22,614 nucleotides of DNA from Bacillota bacterium (GCA_030597345.1 JAUVSA010000004.1:1-22614), one strand, 5' to 3'; shown: positions 1-7,488, numbered from the stretch's first letter. The notes: a model not told the origin generated them from the sequence alone. Numbers and translations: made by a program.

Positions 1-1
1 C

Positions 2-658
2 TCCCTTCCGCCATCGCTTCAGAGATTGTGGGTCTGCTGGCGCAGGCTGAGTCAGAAGCAGCGGGCAGGGACAGCGGCCGGCGCGCTGCGCCGGGTGGCG
101 GAGAGAGGCGACATCTGCGGCTACCTTGGCAGACGGAGAATCGTCCATCCGACGAGGGGGAGGATTCAGTTTAGCCTCTATCCGTATCAGCGGCGCCTGC
201 TCGCCTCGGGCGCGGCGCAGCGCATTGTCGTCAAGGCCCGACAGGTAGGAGTGTCCCAGCTCATCGCCGGTGAGGCCCTCTTTCTGGCGAAGCACCTGGC
301 GGGGGTCACCGTTCTCTTCGTCAGCCGGAATCTGCCCGCGGCACAGCACTTGCAGCGGATGGTGTACCGGCTGATGGAGTCGGACCCGAATCTACCGGCG
401 ATCGTGCGGCAGAACGATGCCGAACTCGTACTGGGGAACGAATCGGTCATCCGCAGCCTGCCGGCCACCGAGGACACGGGCAGGACGTTCGCGGCCACCG
501 CGGTCTATCTGGACGAGTTTGCCCACATGCCCTGGGCCGACCGGATCTACCAGGCGGTGGCTCCATGCGCTGCCCGCGGGGGACGGCTGACAGTGATCTC
601 CACCCCTTACGGGAAAGCCAACGCCTTCTATCGGCTCTGGCAGGAGAGCGGACTGTGA
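2..658 (+). CDS. phage terminase large subunit, N-terminal ATPase part (5' partial, cut short by in-frame TGA)
   Basis: This is the DNA-packaging motor ATPase of a tailed phage. The frame is open from the window edge; a TTG at 26 is the first start-like codon, but the gene probably begins upstream. Counting from that TTG, KARQVGVS (residues 70-77) is the Walker A-type loop, AVYLDE (159-164) is Walker B with its catalytic Glu, and ISTPYG (191-196) is the coupling motif that typically follows in terminases. The reading frame then meets TGA at 656-658 after ...QESGL. Translation downstream in the same frame resumes typical terminase sequence ending in the nuclease domain, so this is one gene split by a single stop codon, not two genes. 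In relatives this position often holds Trp, and TGG to TGA is one base change. The ATPase identity is secure; whether the product works is doubtful. Confidence 0.85.
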   Translation, partial: SLPPSLQRLWVCWRRLSQKQRAGTAAGALRRVAERGDICGYLGRRRIVHPTRGRIQFSLYPYQRRLLASGAAQRIVVKARQVGVSQLIAGEALFLAKHLAGVTVLFVSRNLPAAQHLQRMVYRLMESDPNLPAIVRQNDAELVLGNESVIRSLPATEDTGRTFAATAVYLDEFAHMPWADRIYQAVAPCAARGGRLTVISTPYGKANAFYRLWQESGL

Positions 659-1414
659 AGGCGGGCCTTCGCGCGGCTTCGCATCCACTGGTCGGAGTGC
701 CCCGAGTACAACCCGCGTGGCTACCAGCTTGATGACCCGGAGGAACGACGGAGAGTCGGAGAGCAGGATGCCTGGTATCGAGCCCAGCGGCCGCGGTTCA
801 CGGACGATCAATGGGCGCAGGAGTACGAATGTGATTTCGCGGGTTCCGCCGCGCTGGTCTATCGGGAGTTTGACCCGGAACTGCACGTCGGCAGGTTCGA
901 GTACAATCCGGAATGGCGCACCTACGCGGGGCAGGACTTCGGGTACGTCAACCCCTCGGTGGCGCTGCTCATCCAGGTGAGCCCGTCCGAAGAGGTGTTC
1001 GTGATCGGCGAGCACTACCACACAAACCGCGCGGTGTCTGACCTGGCGCGCAGCGTCTACCTGCCGGCCTGCCACAGATACCAAGTGCAGGGGTGGTACT
1101 GCGATCCCTCTGGTCCATCCGAAATGGCGGAGCTGCGCTCGGCCGGGATCCCGGCCGTGGGGCGACGATCCACGGTTGAGCAAGGCGTGCTTGCGGTGCG
1201 CAAGCTGCTGCGCCCGCCCGGCGGCGGCCGGCCTCGGCTCCACATAGATCGCCGCTGCGCCCGCCTGATCGCGGAGATGAGCACCTATGCCTACCGCGAC
1301 GGATCCGACCACGTCGAAAAAGACCAGAACGACCACGGGCCGGACGCGCTGCGCTACTTCCTGGTGAACCACTGGAGCGGAGCCGCGGCGGCCGAGCCGC
1401 TGAGTCTGCCCTAA
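659..1414 (+). pseudogene. terminase large subunit, C-terminal nuclease part downstream of the in-frame stop
   Basis: This is the same frame as the ATPase part, open from just after TGA 656-658 to TAA at 1412-1414. It carries the RNase H-like headful/packaging nuclease: GQDFG near 928-942, CDPSG near 1099-1113 and DHGPDALRY near 1333-1359 supply the acidic metal-binding residues expected in the fold. The conserved stretch HWSECPEYNPRGY lies between the stop codon and the first possible downstream start. An independent start is possible only at GTG 959, which would omit the linker and part of the nuclease core, and no good ribosome binding site precedes it. A separate functional gene is therefore unlikely. 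It is best read as the 3' half of a nonsense-interrupted gene, or as intact if the TGA is a sequencing error or is read through. Confidence 0.8.
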
Positions 1415-1434
1415 CCTAGTCTGCGAGGTCACTT

Positions 1435-2766
1435 ATGCTTCAGCCCACTGTTGTCGAGCAGGCGATTCTTTCGCTGCGGGAGACGGACTACACGCGCAAT
1501 ATGCGCTATCGCCGCAACTGGCGCTACTACCAGAACATCCCATATACGGAGCCGCGCCCGGGGCTCTATGCGAAGATGCGCGCGATCTTCAACCAGATCA
1601 CCAAGATCGTGGACACCGACGCGCGCTTCACCATGGGCGAGCGGCTCCAGGTGCAGGCGGAGCCGGAGGTGGAGGGGGCGATCAACCGGCTCTGGGAATG
1701 GAGCGATTTTCAGCAGGAGAAGTACTTGCTGACCCGCTATGGAGCGTGCTGTGGGGATGCCTTCATCAAGGTGGTGGACAACCGCCCCTGGGAGCTGAAC
1801 CCGGAACCCGACCCGGGGGTGCCGGTGCGCCTGAATGTGCTGCCTCCCGACGCAGTGGCGCCGCGGTACGATCCGCACGACCGCAAGCACATGCTTGCCT
1901 GCAAGATCGAGTATGTCCATGGGCGCGACATCCACAAGGAAGTCATCACTCCGGAGGAGATTCTGCTTTACGACGAGCGCGATCCCGACCGCGTGGTGGC
2001 GCGCCATCCTAACCCGCTGGGGTTCATCCCCATCGTGCACATCCGCAACCTAGATATCGGGGAAGAGTTCGGGCTGTGCTCATTCCACAACCTGGTGCCC
2101 ACCGTGGACGCGCTGAACGAGCTGGCTTCCTTCATGCTCGAAATCGTGAAGCTCTACGCCGACCCGGTGATCATCGGCCGCGGCATGGAGCGCGGCTCGC
2201 TTCGAAAGCAGACAGTGGACGCCGACGGCCGGCCGGTGGCGACCGTATGGTGGGTGCCGACGCCGGAGGGGTCGTTCGAGTTTCTCGAATGGCGCGGAAA
2301 CCTGCCGGATGTGCTCGCCTTCGTCGACCGCATCCAGGCGGCGATCGAGCGCAGCACGCCGGAGCTGACGCTCTCTGGGCTGCAAGATCGAAAGGGCATA
2401 AGCGGCTACTCGATCTCCTTGCACCTGATCGAGCTGGTGCGGAAGATCGACGAGATGCGCGGCAACTACTTCACGGCTCTGGAGCGCGCGAACCGAATGG
2501 CGCTGCGCATCCTGGGGATGCAGGGCGAGGCCGAATTCGGCGACACGTCTCATCGCATCATTGCCGATCCGGTGCTGCCGGTTGATGACGAGCGACAGCT
2601 CCGCATCCTCCAGATGGAGAGCCAAGTGCTGCGGATCAAGTCCCGCGCCACCATCGCCGCCGAACGGGGAGTGGAGGAGGTCGAGAAGGAGCTGCGGAAG
2701 GCGGACGAGGAGGCACGGTCGAAGGCCGACTGGGTGAACAGCATCGCCGGGAGCGGGCAATCGTGA
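1435..2766 (+). CDS. phage portal protein, SPP1 gp6-like family
   Basis: The portal forms the dodecameric DNA gate at one capsid vertex, docks the terminase during packaging and later the neck. The 443-aa length suits the SPP1 Gp6-like portal family. Family-like features are the N-terminal YRRNWRYY...GLYAKMRAIFNQITKIVD stretch, the ARFTMGERL segment entering the core, the middle NPLGFIPIVHIRN strand, and the C-terminal helical region with alternating EL/RK ending in a charged tail. The start ATG lies 20 nt after the terminase stop, behind GAGGT at 1425-1429. The order terminase-portal is canonical. Its stop TGA (2764-2766) overlaps the GTG start of the next gene by four bases (GTGA), implying translational coupling. 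No frameshift or missing region was seen. Confidence 0.92.
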   Translation: MLQPTVVEQAILSLRETDYTRNMRYRRNWRYYQNIPYTEPRPGLYAKMRAIFNQITKIVDTDARFTMGERLQVQAEPEVEGAINRLWEWSDFQQEKYLLTRYGACCGDAFIKVVDNRPWELNPEPDPGVPVRLNVLPPDAVAPRYDPHDRKHMLACKIEYVHGRDIHKEVITPEEILLYDERDPDRVVARHPNPLGFIPIVHIRNLDIGEEFGLCSFHNLVPTVDALNELASFMLEIVKLYADPVIIGRGMERGSLRKQTVDADGRPVATVWWVPTPEGSFEFLEWRGNLPDVLAFVDRIQAAIERSTPELTLSGLQDRKGISGYSISLHLIELVRKIDEMRGNYFTALERANRMALRILGMQGEAEFGDTSHRIIADPVLPVDDERQLRILQMESQVLRIKSRATIAAERGVEEVEKELRKADEEARSKADWVNSIAGSGQS

Positions 2767-3101
2767 CCGAACCGGATGAGAATCCGCGCGATCGCAAACG
2801 TGAGTCGCTCGTGCCGCGGCTTGCGAAGTTCGTCTGGCATCTGGTCCGCGACCCGCGCGTGCCGTGGACGGCAAAGGCGGCGCTGGCCGGGTTGGCGGCG
2901 TATTTGGCTTCGCCGATTGACATCATTCCGGACTGGATACCGGTAGTCGGATATCTGGACGACGTCTTGATGGTGGGCTTGGTGGCCGGCTATGTTCTGG
3001 CCAGTGTCCCGCCCGAGGTGGTCCGCGAGCACTGGGGTGAGGATGTCGAGGTGCTCGAATCCTTGCGCAGGAAGCCGCGGCGAAAGGGGACGCAAGACTA
3101 G
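2763..3101 (+). CDS. DUF1232 (YkvA-type) small membrane protein
   Basis: This 112-aa protein contains the DUF1232 signature SPIDIIPDWIPVVGYLDD at about residues 50-67. It is flanked by a hydrophobic segment before (KAALAGLAAYLA) and another after (VLMVGLVAGYVLASV), so it is probably a small membrane protein with two membrane-associated helices. DUF1232 proteins are widespread in bacterial chromosomes and their biochemical role is not known to me. Here the GTG start overlaps the portal stop (GTGA), so it is translated as part of the phage late operon and not as a stray chromosomal gene. A charged, Lys/Arg-rich tail follows. Its position between portal and scaffold is unusual: a protease or minor head protein is usual there. 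Domain call is very sure; function in the phage is open. Confidence 0.88.
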   Translation: MTEPDENPRDRKRESLVPRLAKFVWHLVRDPRVPWTAKAALAGLAAYLASPIDIIPDWIPVVGYLDDVLMVGLVAGYVLASVPPEVVREHWGEDVEVLESLRRKPRRKGTQD

Positions 3102-3103
3102 AA

Positions 3104-3140
3104 GCTGTTTCATACCCTCCCTCTGAGGTTATGAAACAGC
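3104..3140. repeat. perfect 11-bp inverted repeat (stem-loop) after DUF1232 gene
   Basis: GCTGTTTCATA (3104-3114) and TATGAAACAGC (3130-3140) are perfect reverse complements around a 15-nt loop. It begins two bases after the DUF1232 stop codon. No T-run follows, so it is not a classical intrinsic terminator. Its inner heptamer TTTCATA/TATGAAA recurs in the next inverted repeat. Confidence 0.8.
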
Positions 3141-3165
3141 AGCACGAGCCGCCAGGCTCCAGCAG

Positions 3166-3225
3166 GCGCATTTCATGCCAGCGTCTCTAGTGGACAGTCA
3201 GGCGAGTGAGGGTTATGAAATGCGC
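3166..3225. repeat. second perfect 11-bp inverted repeat sharing the TTTCAT/ATGAAA core
   Basis: GCGCATTTCAT (3166-3176) and ATGAAATGCGC (3215-3225) are perfect reverse complements with a 38-nt interior. The right arm is preceded by GAGGGTT, which also nearly complements the CCCTC beside the first repeat's left arm. The four arms could therefore pair in two alternative ways: two local hairpins, or one long-range stem. Confidence 0.75.
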
Positions 3226-3243
3226 TCTAGCCTGACGAAGAAT

Positions 3244-3345
3244 GGCAGGAGGCACGCTCCTGCCCTACGCGAAGTGTGAAGCGCGGACGCCGATGGCGTC
3301 CGCGTTGACTTTTGAATTGCGGCGGGCGGAGGCACGCCCGACCTA
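3244..3345. repeat. cluster of three small GC-rich palindromes (REP-like)
   Basis: Three hairpins sit in a row. The first is GGCAGGA (3244-3250) with TCCTGCC (3258-3264), followed by CTAC. The second is a perfect 10-bp stem, CGCGGACGCC (3282-3291) and GGCGTCCGCG (3295-3304), around GAT. The third is CGGGCG (3323-3328) with CGCCCG (3335-3340), followed by ACCTAC. The flanking CTAC/CCTAC matches, in reverse orientation, the GTAGG edge of palindromes at 5305, 8185, 8219 and 8247, so these look like one dispersed family. The last unit ends a few bases before the ribosome binding site of the scaffold gene (GAGGAG, 3351-3356). Confidence 0.7.
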
Positions 3346-3362
3346 CAGAAGAGGAGTGAACC

Positions 3363-3905
3363 ATGCCTGACACCCCCGGCGCCCCGCAAGGGGCGAAGCA
3401 GGAGACCCGAACAGACGAGGCGTCGCCCAAACAGGCGGCGCCTCAGCCTTCTCAGAGCCAGTCGCCGCAGGAGAAACAGGAGTTCTACTGGCGGCGGCAG
3501 GCAGAGAAGCTGGAGAAAGAGCTGGCGGCCCTGCGCGGGGAGCGCGAGGCCGAGCTCAATCGCCTGTCCCGTGATCGCGACGAGGCCGCGGCCCGCGCGA
3601 CGGAGGCGGAGTGGCGCGCCAAGCGCCTCTCCCTCATCGCTGAGGCCGGGCTGCCGTCAGACGTTGCAGAGCTTGTCCCCGAAGGCGACCCCGAGATGGT
3701 CTCGGGCTACGTCGAGAAGCTCAAGCCGATCGCGGAGAAACTGGCGCGGCCGCTGCCGCGCGGACTCACCAACACCAATCCCCCAAACCCGGCCGGAGCG
3801 GATGAGACGCGCTTGCAGCGCCTCGCCGCGGAGGCCGCGCACGGAGACCGCCGCGCACTGCGCGAGTACTCCCATCTGCGGGAGAAGCTGAGGAGCAAAA
3901 CCTAA
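3363..3905 (+). CDS. scaffold-like / capsid assembly protein (coiled coil)
   Basis: This 180-aa, strongly charged protein lies immediately upstream of the major capsid gene, the usual scaffold position. The first 40 residues are low-complexity Pro/Gln/Lys/Glu. Residues about 43-90 form a predicted coiled coil rich in Glu, Arg and Lys with Leu/Ala heptads (QAEKLEKELAALRGE onward). A short folded stretch follows (AEAGLPSDVAELVPEGDPEM), then a linker and a basic C-terminal helix. Basic C-terminal helices in scaffold proteins bind the inside of the capsid shell. GAGGAG at 3351-3356 gives a clear ribosome binding site. No protease domain is visible. The scaffold role is inferred from position and composition; there is no sequence motif that proves it. 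Confidence 0.72.
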   Translation: MPDTPGAPQGAKQETRTDEASPKQAAPQPSQSQSPQEKQEFYWRRQAEKLEKELAALRGEREAELNRLSRDRDEAAARATEAEWRAKRLSLIAEAGLPSDVAELVPEGDPEMVSGYVEKLKPIAEKLARPLPRGLTNTNPPNPAGADETRLQRLAAEAAHGDRRALREYSHLREKLRSKT

Positions 3906-3916
3906 GGAGATGCTGA

Positions 3917-5023
3917 ATGCCCTTCAACGGTCTCGCAACCTACGACAACTTCGAGGGAATCGGCGAGGACATATCCGACCTGGTCGCCTTCCTGGCCCCC
4001 TTCGAGACACCGCTGCTCGACGCGCTTGGCAGCGGCGATCAGCCAGCCACCAACGTGAAGCACGAATGGCTGGAGGATACGCTTAACCCGACCACCGATG
4101 TCGTTTCCACGGCGGTCGCCTCGGCCACCGGCCAGTCGGGTCTGAATGTGGCGCACAGCGACTACTTCCGCTTGGGCGACCTCATCCAGATCGACAAGGA
4201 GGCCATGCTGGTCAACTCGGTGTTCGAGGCCAACACGATCGGGGTGACCCGCGCCTACGGCGCCACCGCGGCCGCGGCCCACTCCGCCGGCGCCGAGATG
4301 ACCATCATCGGCAACGCGGCACTCGAAGGTGCGGACACCGACGAGGACCGCTCGACCAAACAGGTGCGCAAACACAACTACTGCCAGATCATGAAAGTCG
4401 GGGTGAAGATCTCCGGCACCGCGCAGGCGGTCGGCTGGCTGACCACCGGTGACAAGCTGGCGGACAGCAAGGTGATGCGGCTGCGCGAAGTGCTCCGGGA
4501 TCTGGAGAAGACCATCCTGCTGGGGCGCACCGATGTCGCCACCATCGGCTCGGACGCGGCTCGGCGCAGCATGGCCGGCATCGTCTGCTCTCTCGCCACG
4601 AATGTGGTGAGCGGCGGCACCCTGACCGAATCGGCGCTGGGGAACCTGCTCCAGTCCTGCTACAACCAGGGCAGCCACGACATCGACCTGATCGTCGCGC
4701 CCCCCAAGCAGAAGCGGATCATCTCGAGCTGGAACGGCAGCCGGGTGCACGTCACCAACGACGCCAACGCCTACCGCAATGTCGTCGAGGTGTACGAGAG
4801 CGACTTCGGCTCCCAGCGGGTGATCATGAACCGCTGGCTGCCGGATGACGTGGTGCTCGCGCTTGACTCCAGTCGCATCAAGGTCGTCCCCCTCAGGGGC
4901 CGCTCCTTCCAGTATGAGGAGCTGGCCAAGGGCGGCGACTACGTGCGCGGGCAGATTGTGGGCGAGTATACGACCGAGCTTCGCAACGAGAACGCCCACG
5001 GCCACCTGCACGATCTGGCCTAG
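3917..5023 (+). CDS. major capsid protein, SU10/DUF5309-like
   Basis: This is the shell-forming coat protein with a predicted HK97-type fold. The 368-aa sequence has hallmarks of the SU10 MCP / DUF5309 group: FETPLLDALGSG followed by a KHEWLEDTL motif near residues 51-59, a central β-rich region, and the end-domain segment DIDLIVAPPKQKRIISSW. The C-terminal REL...GEYTTELRNENAHGHLHDL resembles the conserved end of this family. There is no long N-terminal delta domain, agreeing with a separate scaffold gene. The start has AAGGAG (3904-3909) overlapping the scaffold stop codon, so translation is likely coupled. The stop is followed at once by a 384-nt hairpin-rich spacer, which could separate capsid expression from the next gene. 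Confidence 0.88.
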   Translation: MPFNGLATYDNFEGIGEDISDLVAFLAPFETPLLDALGSGDQPATNVKHEWLEDTLNPTTDVVSTAVASATGQSGLNVAHSDYFRLGDLIQIDKEAMLVNSVFEANTIGVTRAYGATAAAAHSAGAEMTIIGNAALEGADTDEDRSTKQVRKHNYCQIMKVGVKISGTAQAVGWLTTGDKLADSKVMRLREVLRDLEKTILLGRTDVATIGSDAARRSMAGIVCSLATNVVSGGTLTESALGNLLQSCYNQGSHDIDLIVAPPKQKRIISSWNGSRVHVTNDANAYRNVVEVYESDFGSQRVIMNRWLPDDVVLALDSSRIKVVPLRGRSFQYEELAKGGDYVRGQIVGEYTTELRNENAHGHLHDLA

Positions 5024-5030
5024 CTGTCGG

Positions 5031-5110
5031 GCGGGCATGTGGCTGGATCCGCCTGGGGGCGGTCGCCATGGCGGCCTGCGAAGCAGGCCTAGCCATCTCT
5101 GCATGCCCGC
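5031..5110. repeat. nested cruciform-like inverted repeat downstream of capsid gene
   Basis: Outer arms are GCGGGCATG (5031-5039) and CATGCCCGC (5102-5110). Inside are TGGCT (5040-5044) with AGCCA (5091-5095). At the centre is a perfect hairpin, GGCCTGC (5073-5079) and GCAGGCC (5083-5089), around GAA. TGGCGGCC...GGCCTAGCCA (5069-5095) recurs almost unchanged at 5348-5374, so it is a repeated module. The element starts directly at the capsid stop, in a TAGCTGTNGGGCGGG context that recurs at 8179. Confidence 0.72.
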
Positions 5111-5162
5111 CGCAAGACTCACGTCTCGCCTCCTCCCCATCGGCGCGCCATTGGCGCCCGTC

Positions 5163-5194
5163 GCGGGCCCGTCCGCCTCGGCGGACGGGCCCGC
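5163..5194. terminator. 15-bp perfect hairpin, possible attenuator/terminator or REP element
   Basis: GCGGGCCCGTCCGCC (5163-5177) and GGCGGACGGGCCCGC (5180-5194) are exact reverse complements separated by only TC; in practice the loop would open to four bases. It lies between the highly expressed capsid gene and the glycosyltransferase gene. No T-run follows, so it is not a textbook intrinsic terminator. It could instead stall transcription partly, protect the capsid mRNA 3' end, or be a host repeat. Confidence 0.5.
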
Positions 5195-5304
5195 ACTCCA
5201 TGAGAAGAGCGTGCCATTGACAGGCTCCGGTCCGGGGCCGCAGGACGCACAGAAGGCGCATAACCCCCAACGCGCCCGCATCCCGGCCCCGGCCATCCAA
5301 CACC

Positions 5305-5390
5305 GTAGGGCAGGAGCCCCTAGCCCGCCTTCGGCGGTAGGCCGGGGTGGCGGCCGCTTCGGGCGGCCTAGCCACGTGCCTCCTGTCCAG
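5305..5390. repeat. composite nested palindrome before glycosyltransferase gene
   Basis: GGGCAGGAG (5308-5316) pairs with CTCCTGTCC (5380-5388), with one G-U pair. Nested inside are CCCC (5317-5320) with GGGG (5344-5347), CCGCC/TTC/GGCGG (5325-5337), and GGCCGC/GCGGCC (5352-5368). The edge CGTAGGGCAGGAGC matches the GTAGG-type family seen in the other gaps. The right flank of the element runs into the ribosome binding site AAAGGAG (5397-5403). Between 5195 and 5304 I see no gene and no structure of note. Confidence 0.65.
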
Positions 5391-5407
5391 TATCCGAAAG
5401 GAGAGAA

Positions 5408-7474
5408 GTGCTAGATCTTGTCATCTACACCGAAGGCCTGCCTTTCGACGGGGCCACGCCGGTCGAGCGGTCCCTCGGTGGGTCGGAGAGCGCAGTGGTC
5501 TTTATGGCCCGGGAACTCGCGCGCCGCGGCCACCGCGTCCGCGTCTTCTGCGCCTGCGAGCGGCCGGGCGAGTACGATGGTGTCACCTATCGCGATCTGA
5601 GCGACTTCCCGGCCTTCGTGGAGTCGGAATCGTGCGACGTCTTTGTCTGCTGCCGGCATCCACGGGGCCTCACCGCGCCCGTGCGCTCGAAGATCAACGT
5701 CATCTGGAACCATGACATCATAGTCGAGCCGGCCGCTCAGCAACTGATGTCACTGATGTTCAAGGTGGACCGGCTGTTCGTGCTCTCCGAGTTTCACAAG
5801 CAGCAGTTCCAGCGGCGCCTCAGCGTCTCTGAAGATCGCTATGTCGTGACTCGCAATGGGGTGGACCTGGACCTCATCGACGAAGCGAGCCGGGGCGTGC
5901 AGCGTGATCCCAACCGCCTGCTGTACACCAGCCGGCCCGAGCGAGGGCTCGACGTATTGCTCACGACTTGGCCGGAGTTGAAGAGACGACGGCCTGAGTT
6001 GAAGCTTGCGGTAACCTACTACGAGAACCCCAGCGCGGACGCGCAGATGGCCGAGTATCTCGGAACCCTGAAGCGCACTGCGGAGCAGCTTCCGGACATC
6101 ACGTTGCTCGGAGCGCTGAGCAAGCGCGAGCTCTATCGAGAGATCGCCTCCTCTGCCCTCGTGGTCTATCCGGCGACGTTCCCGGAGGTGAGCTGCATCA
6201 GCGCGCTCGAAGCGGCCGCCTGCGGCACCCCCATGATTGCCTCCCGCTACGCGGCGCTGAAAGAGAGCGTAGTCGACGGCGAGACGGGGCTTCTGGTGCC
6301 CGGCGATCCGCACAGCGACGAGTATCTGGAGAGATTCGCGGCGGCCGTCACCGGGCTGCTCGAAGATGATGCTCGCTGCGCAGCGATGGGAGAGGCCGCG
6401 CGGCGGCGCGTGGAGCAGCGATACCAGTGGCGCGACATAGCGTCGGAATGGGAAGAACTCTTCGAGAGCCTGCTGTCGCGTCCGGCGCCAGGCCAGCGCC
6501 AGACCGTTTCCGTCTGCATGATCGTGAAGAACGCGCAGGCCGCTCTCTACCGATGCCTGGACAGTGTGAAGACGATCGCGGACGAGATCATCGTCTGTGA
6601 CACCGGTTCCACCGACCGCACGGTGGAGATCGCGCGGGAGTACACAGACCAGGTCCATCGGATCCCGTGGGAGGATGACTTCGCGGCCGCCCGCAATCGC
6701 AGCATCGAGAAGGCGACGAAGGACTGGATCCTCTGGATCGACGCGGACGAGTATCTGCTGGGCGGCGACAACCTCGCCAAGTACCTGCGGGACAACATGT
6801 ACGACGGCTACGTCATCCGCCAGCACCACCACGCCATCGACGCGCAGTTCAAGCCTGATGTCCCGGTGCGACTCTTCCGCAACGAGCGTGGGGTGCGCTT
6901 CTTCGGATGCGTGCACGAGCACCCGGAGACGGAGCTGAACAAGGGCGTCACGCCCGCCGTCATCCTGAGCGATGTGCATATCATCCACGATGGCTATGTC
7001 ACGGAGGCGGTCCGGCGCCGGCGCTTTCTCCGCAACTTGCCGCTGCTGTTGAAGGACCGGAAGCGGCATCCCAACCGGCGGCTGGGGCTGGTCTTCCTCG
7101 CCCGCGACTACATCCATCTGGCGCGGTACGAACTCGAACACACCCGCGGCCAGATGACCGACAAGGCCCGCAAGTACCTCGAGCGAGCAATCGAGATACA
7201 TCGGAAGCACTTCCGCTCCCCCGAGGATCCGCTGCACAGCTACAGCTTCCCGCTCTACCAGTCCGCGCTGGAGCTGCTCGGGGAGGGGTTCGATCTGGGA
7301 TACTTCCTCGCGCTGAGCGGCGAGCCGCTGAGTGACCTCGGCAGCCAACCCGTCCAGCGCGTCCACGTCCGCGACGAAGCCGAGGCGCGTGAGTTTCTGG
7401 AACACCACCTCTCGGAATTGCTGAAAGAATCTCAGAGCGAGCACGAGATTCCGTTTGACGCTGAGGACGCGTAA
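5408..7474 (+). CDS. two-domain glycosyltransferase (GT4 + GT2) within the head gene cluster
   Basis: This 688-aa fusion probably glycosylates a virion or cell-surface target. Residues 1 to about 350 are a GT4-type domain (GT-B fold): a GGSESAV motif near 25-31 in the N-terminal Rossmann lobe, a NGVDL turn, and the catalytic-type E-x7-E pair E260/E268 in FPEVSCISALEAAACGTP. From residue about 367 a GT2 domain (GT-A fold) begins: VSVCMIVKNA, DEIIVCDTGSTDRT, and metal-binding D445-A-D447 in WIDADEY. This second half resembles tetratricopeptide-associated family 2 transferases, and its last 170 residues are helical. No signal peptide or membrane segment is seen, so it is cytosolic. The start is GTG with AAAGGAG at 5397-5403. 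Phage-encoded glycosyltransferases that modify capsid or tail proteins are known in some actinobacteriophages; that role here is inferred from position only. Confidence 0.88.
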   Translation: MLDLVIYTEGLPFDGATPVERSLGGSESAVVFMARELARRGHRVRVFCACERPGEYDGVTYRDLSDFPAFVESESCDVFVCCRHPRGLTAPVRSKINVIWNHDIIVEPAAQQLMSLMFKVDRLFVLSEFHKQQFQRRLSVSEDRYVVTRNGVDLDLIDEASRGVQRDPNRLLYTSRPERGLDVLLTTWPELKRRRPELKLAVTYYENPSADAQMAEYLGTLKRTAEQLPDITLLGALSKRELYREIASSALVVYPATFPEVSCISALEAAACGTPMIASRYAALKESVVDGETGLLVPGDPHSDEYLERFAAAVTGLLEDDARCAAMGEAARRRVEQRYQWRDIASEWEELFESLLSRPAPGQRQTVSVCMIVKNAQAALYRCLDSVKTIADEIIVCDTGSTDRTVEIAREYTDQVHRIPWEDDFAAARNRSIEKATKDWILWIDADEYLLGGDNLAKYLRDNMYDGYVIRQHHHAIDAQFKPDVPVRLFRNERGVRFFGCVHEHPETELNKGVTPAVILSDVHIIHDGYVTEAVRRRRFLRNLPLLLKDRKRHPNRRLGLVFLARDYIHLARYELEHTRGQMTDKARKYLERAIEIHRKHFRSPEDPLHSYSFPLYQSALELLGEGFDLGYFLALSGEPLSDLGSQPVQRVHVRDEAEAREFLEHHLSELLKESQSEHEIPFDAEDA

Positions 7475-7488
7475 GACAGGAGGCCGGT

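Noticed and set aside
656..658. TGA as a reassigned Trp codon in the phage
   Set aside because: Many neighbours (portal, tail tube, hub, holin-like, 68-aa ORF) terminate at TGA with correct downstream starts, so reassignment is not consistent.
392..1432. Long - strand ORF across the terminase
   Set aside because: It is an antisense shadow typical of GC-rich codon use; the + strand has clear terminase motifs on both sides of the stop.
5217..5222. TTGACA as a promoter before the glycosyltransferase
   Set aside because: No -10-like hexamer lies 16-18 bases downstream; the region is GC-rich.
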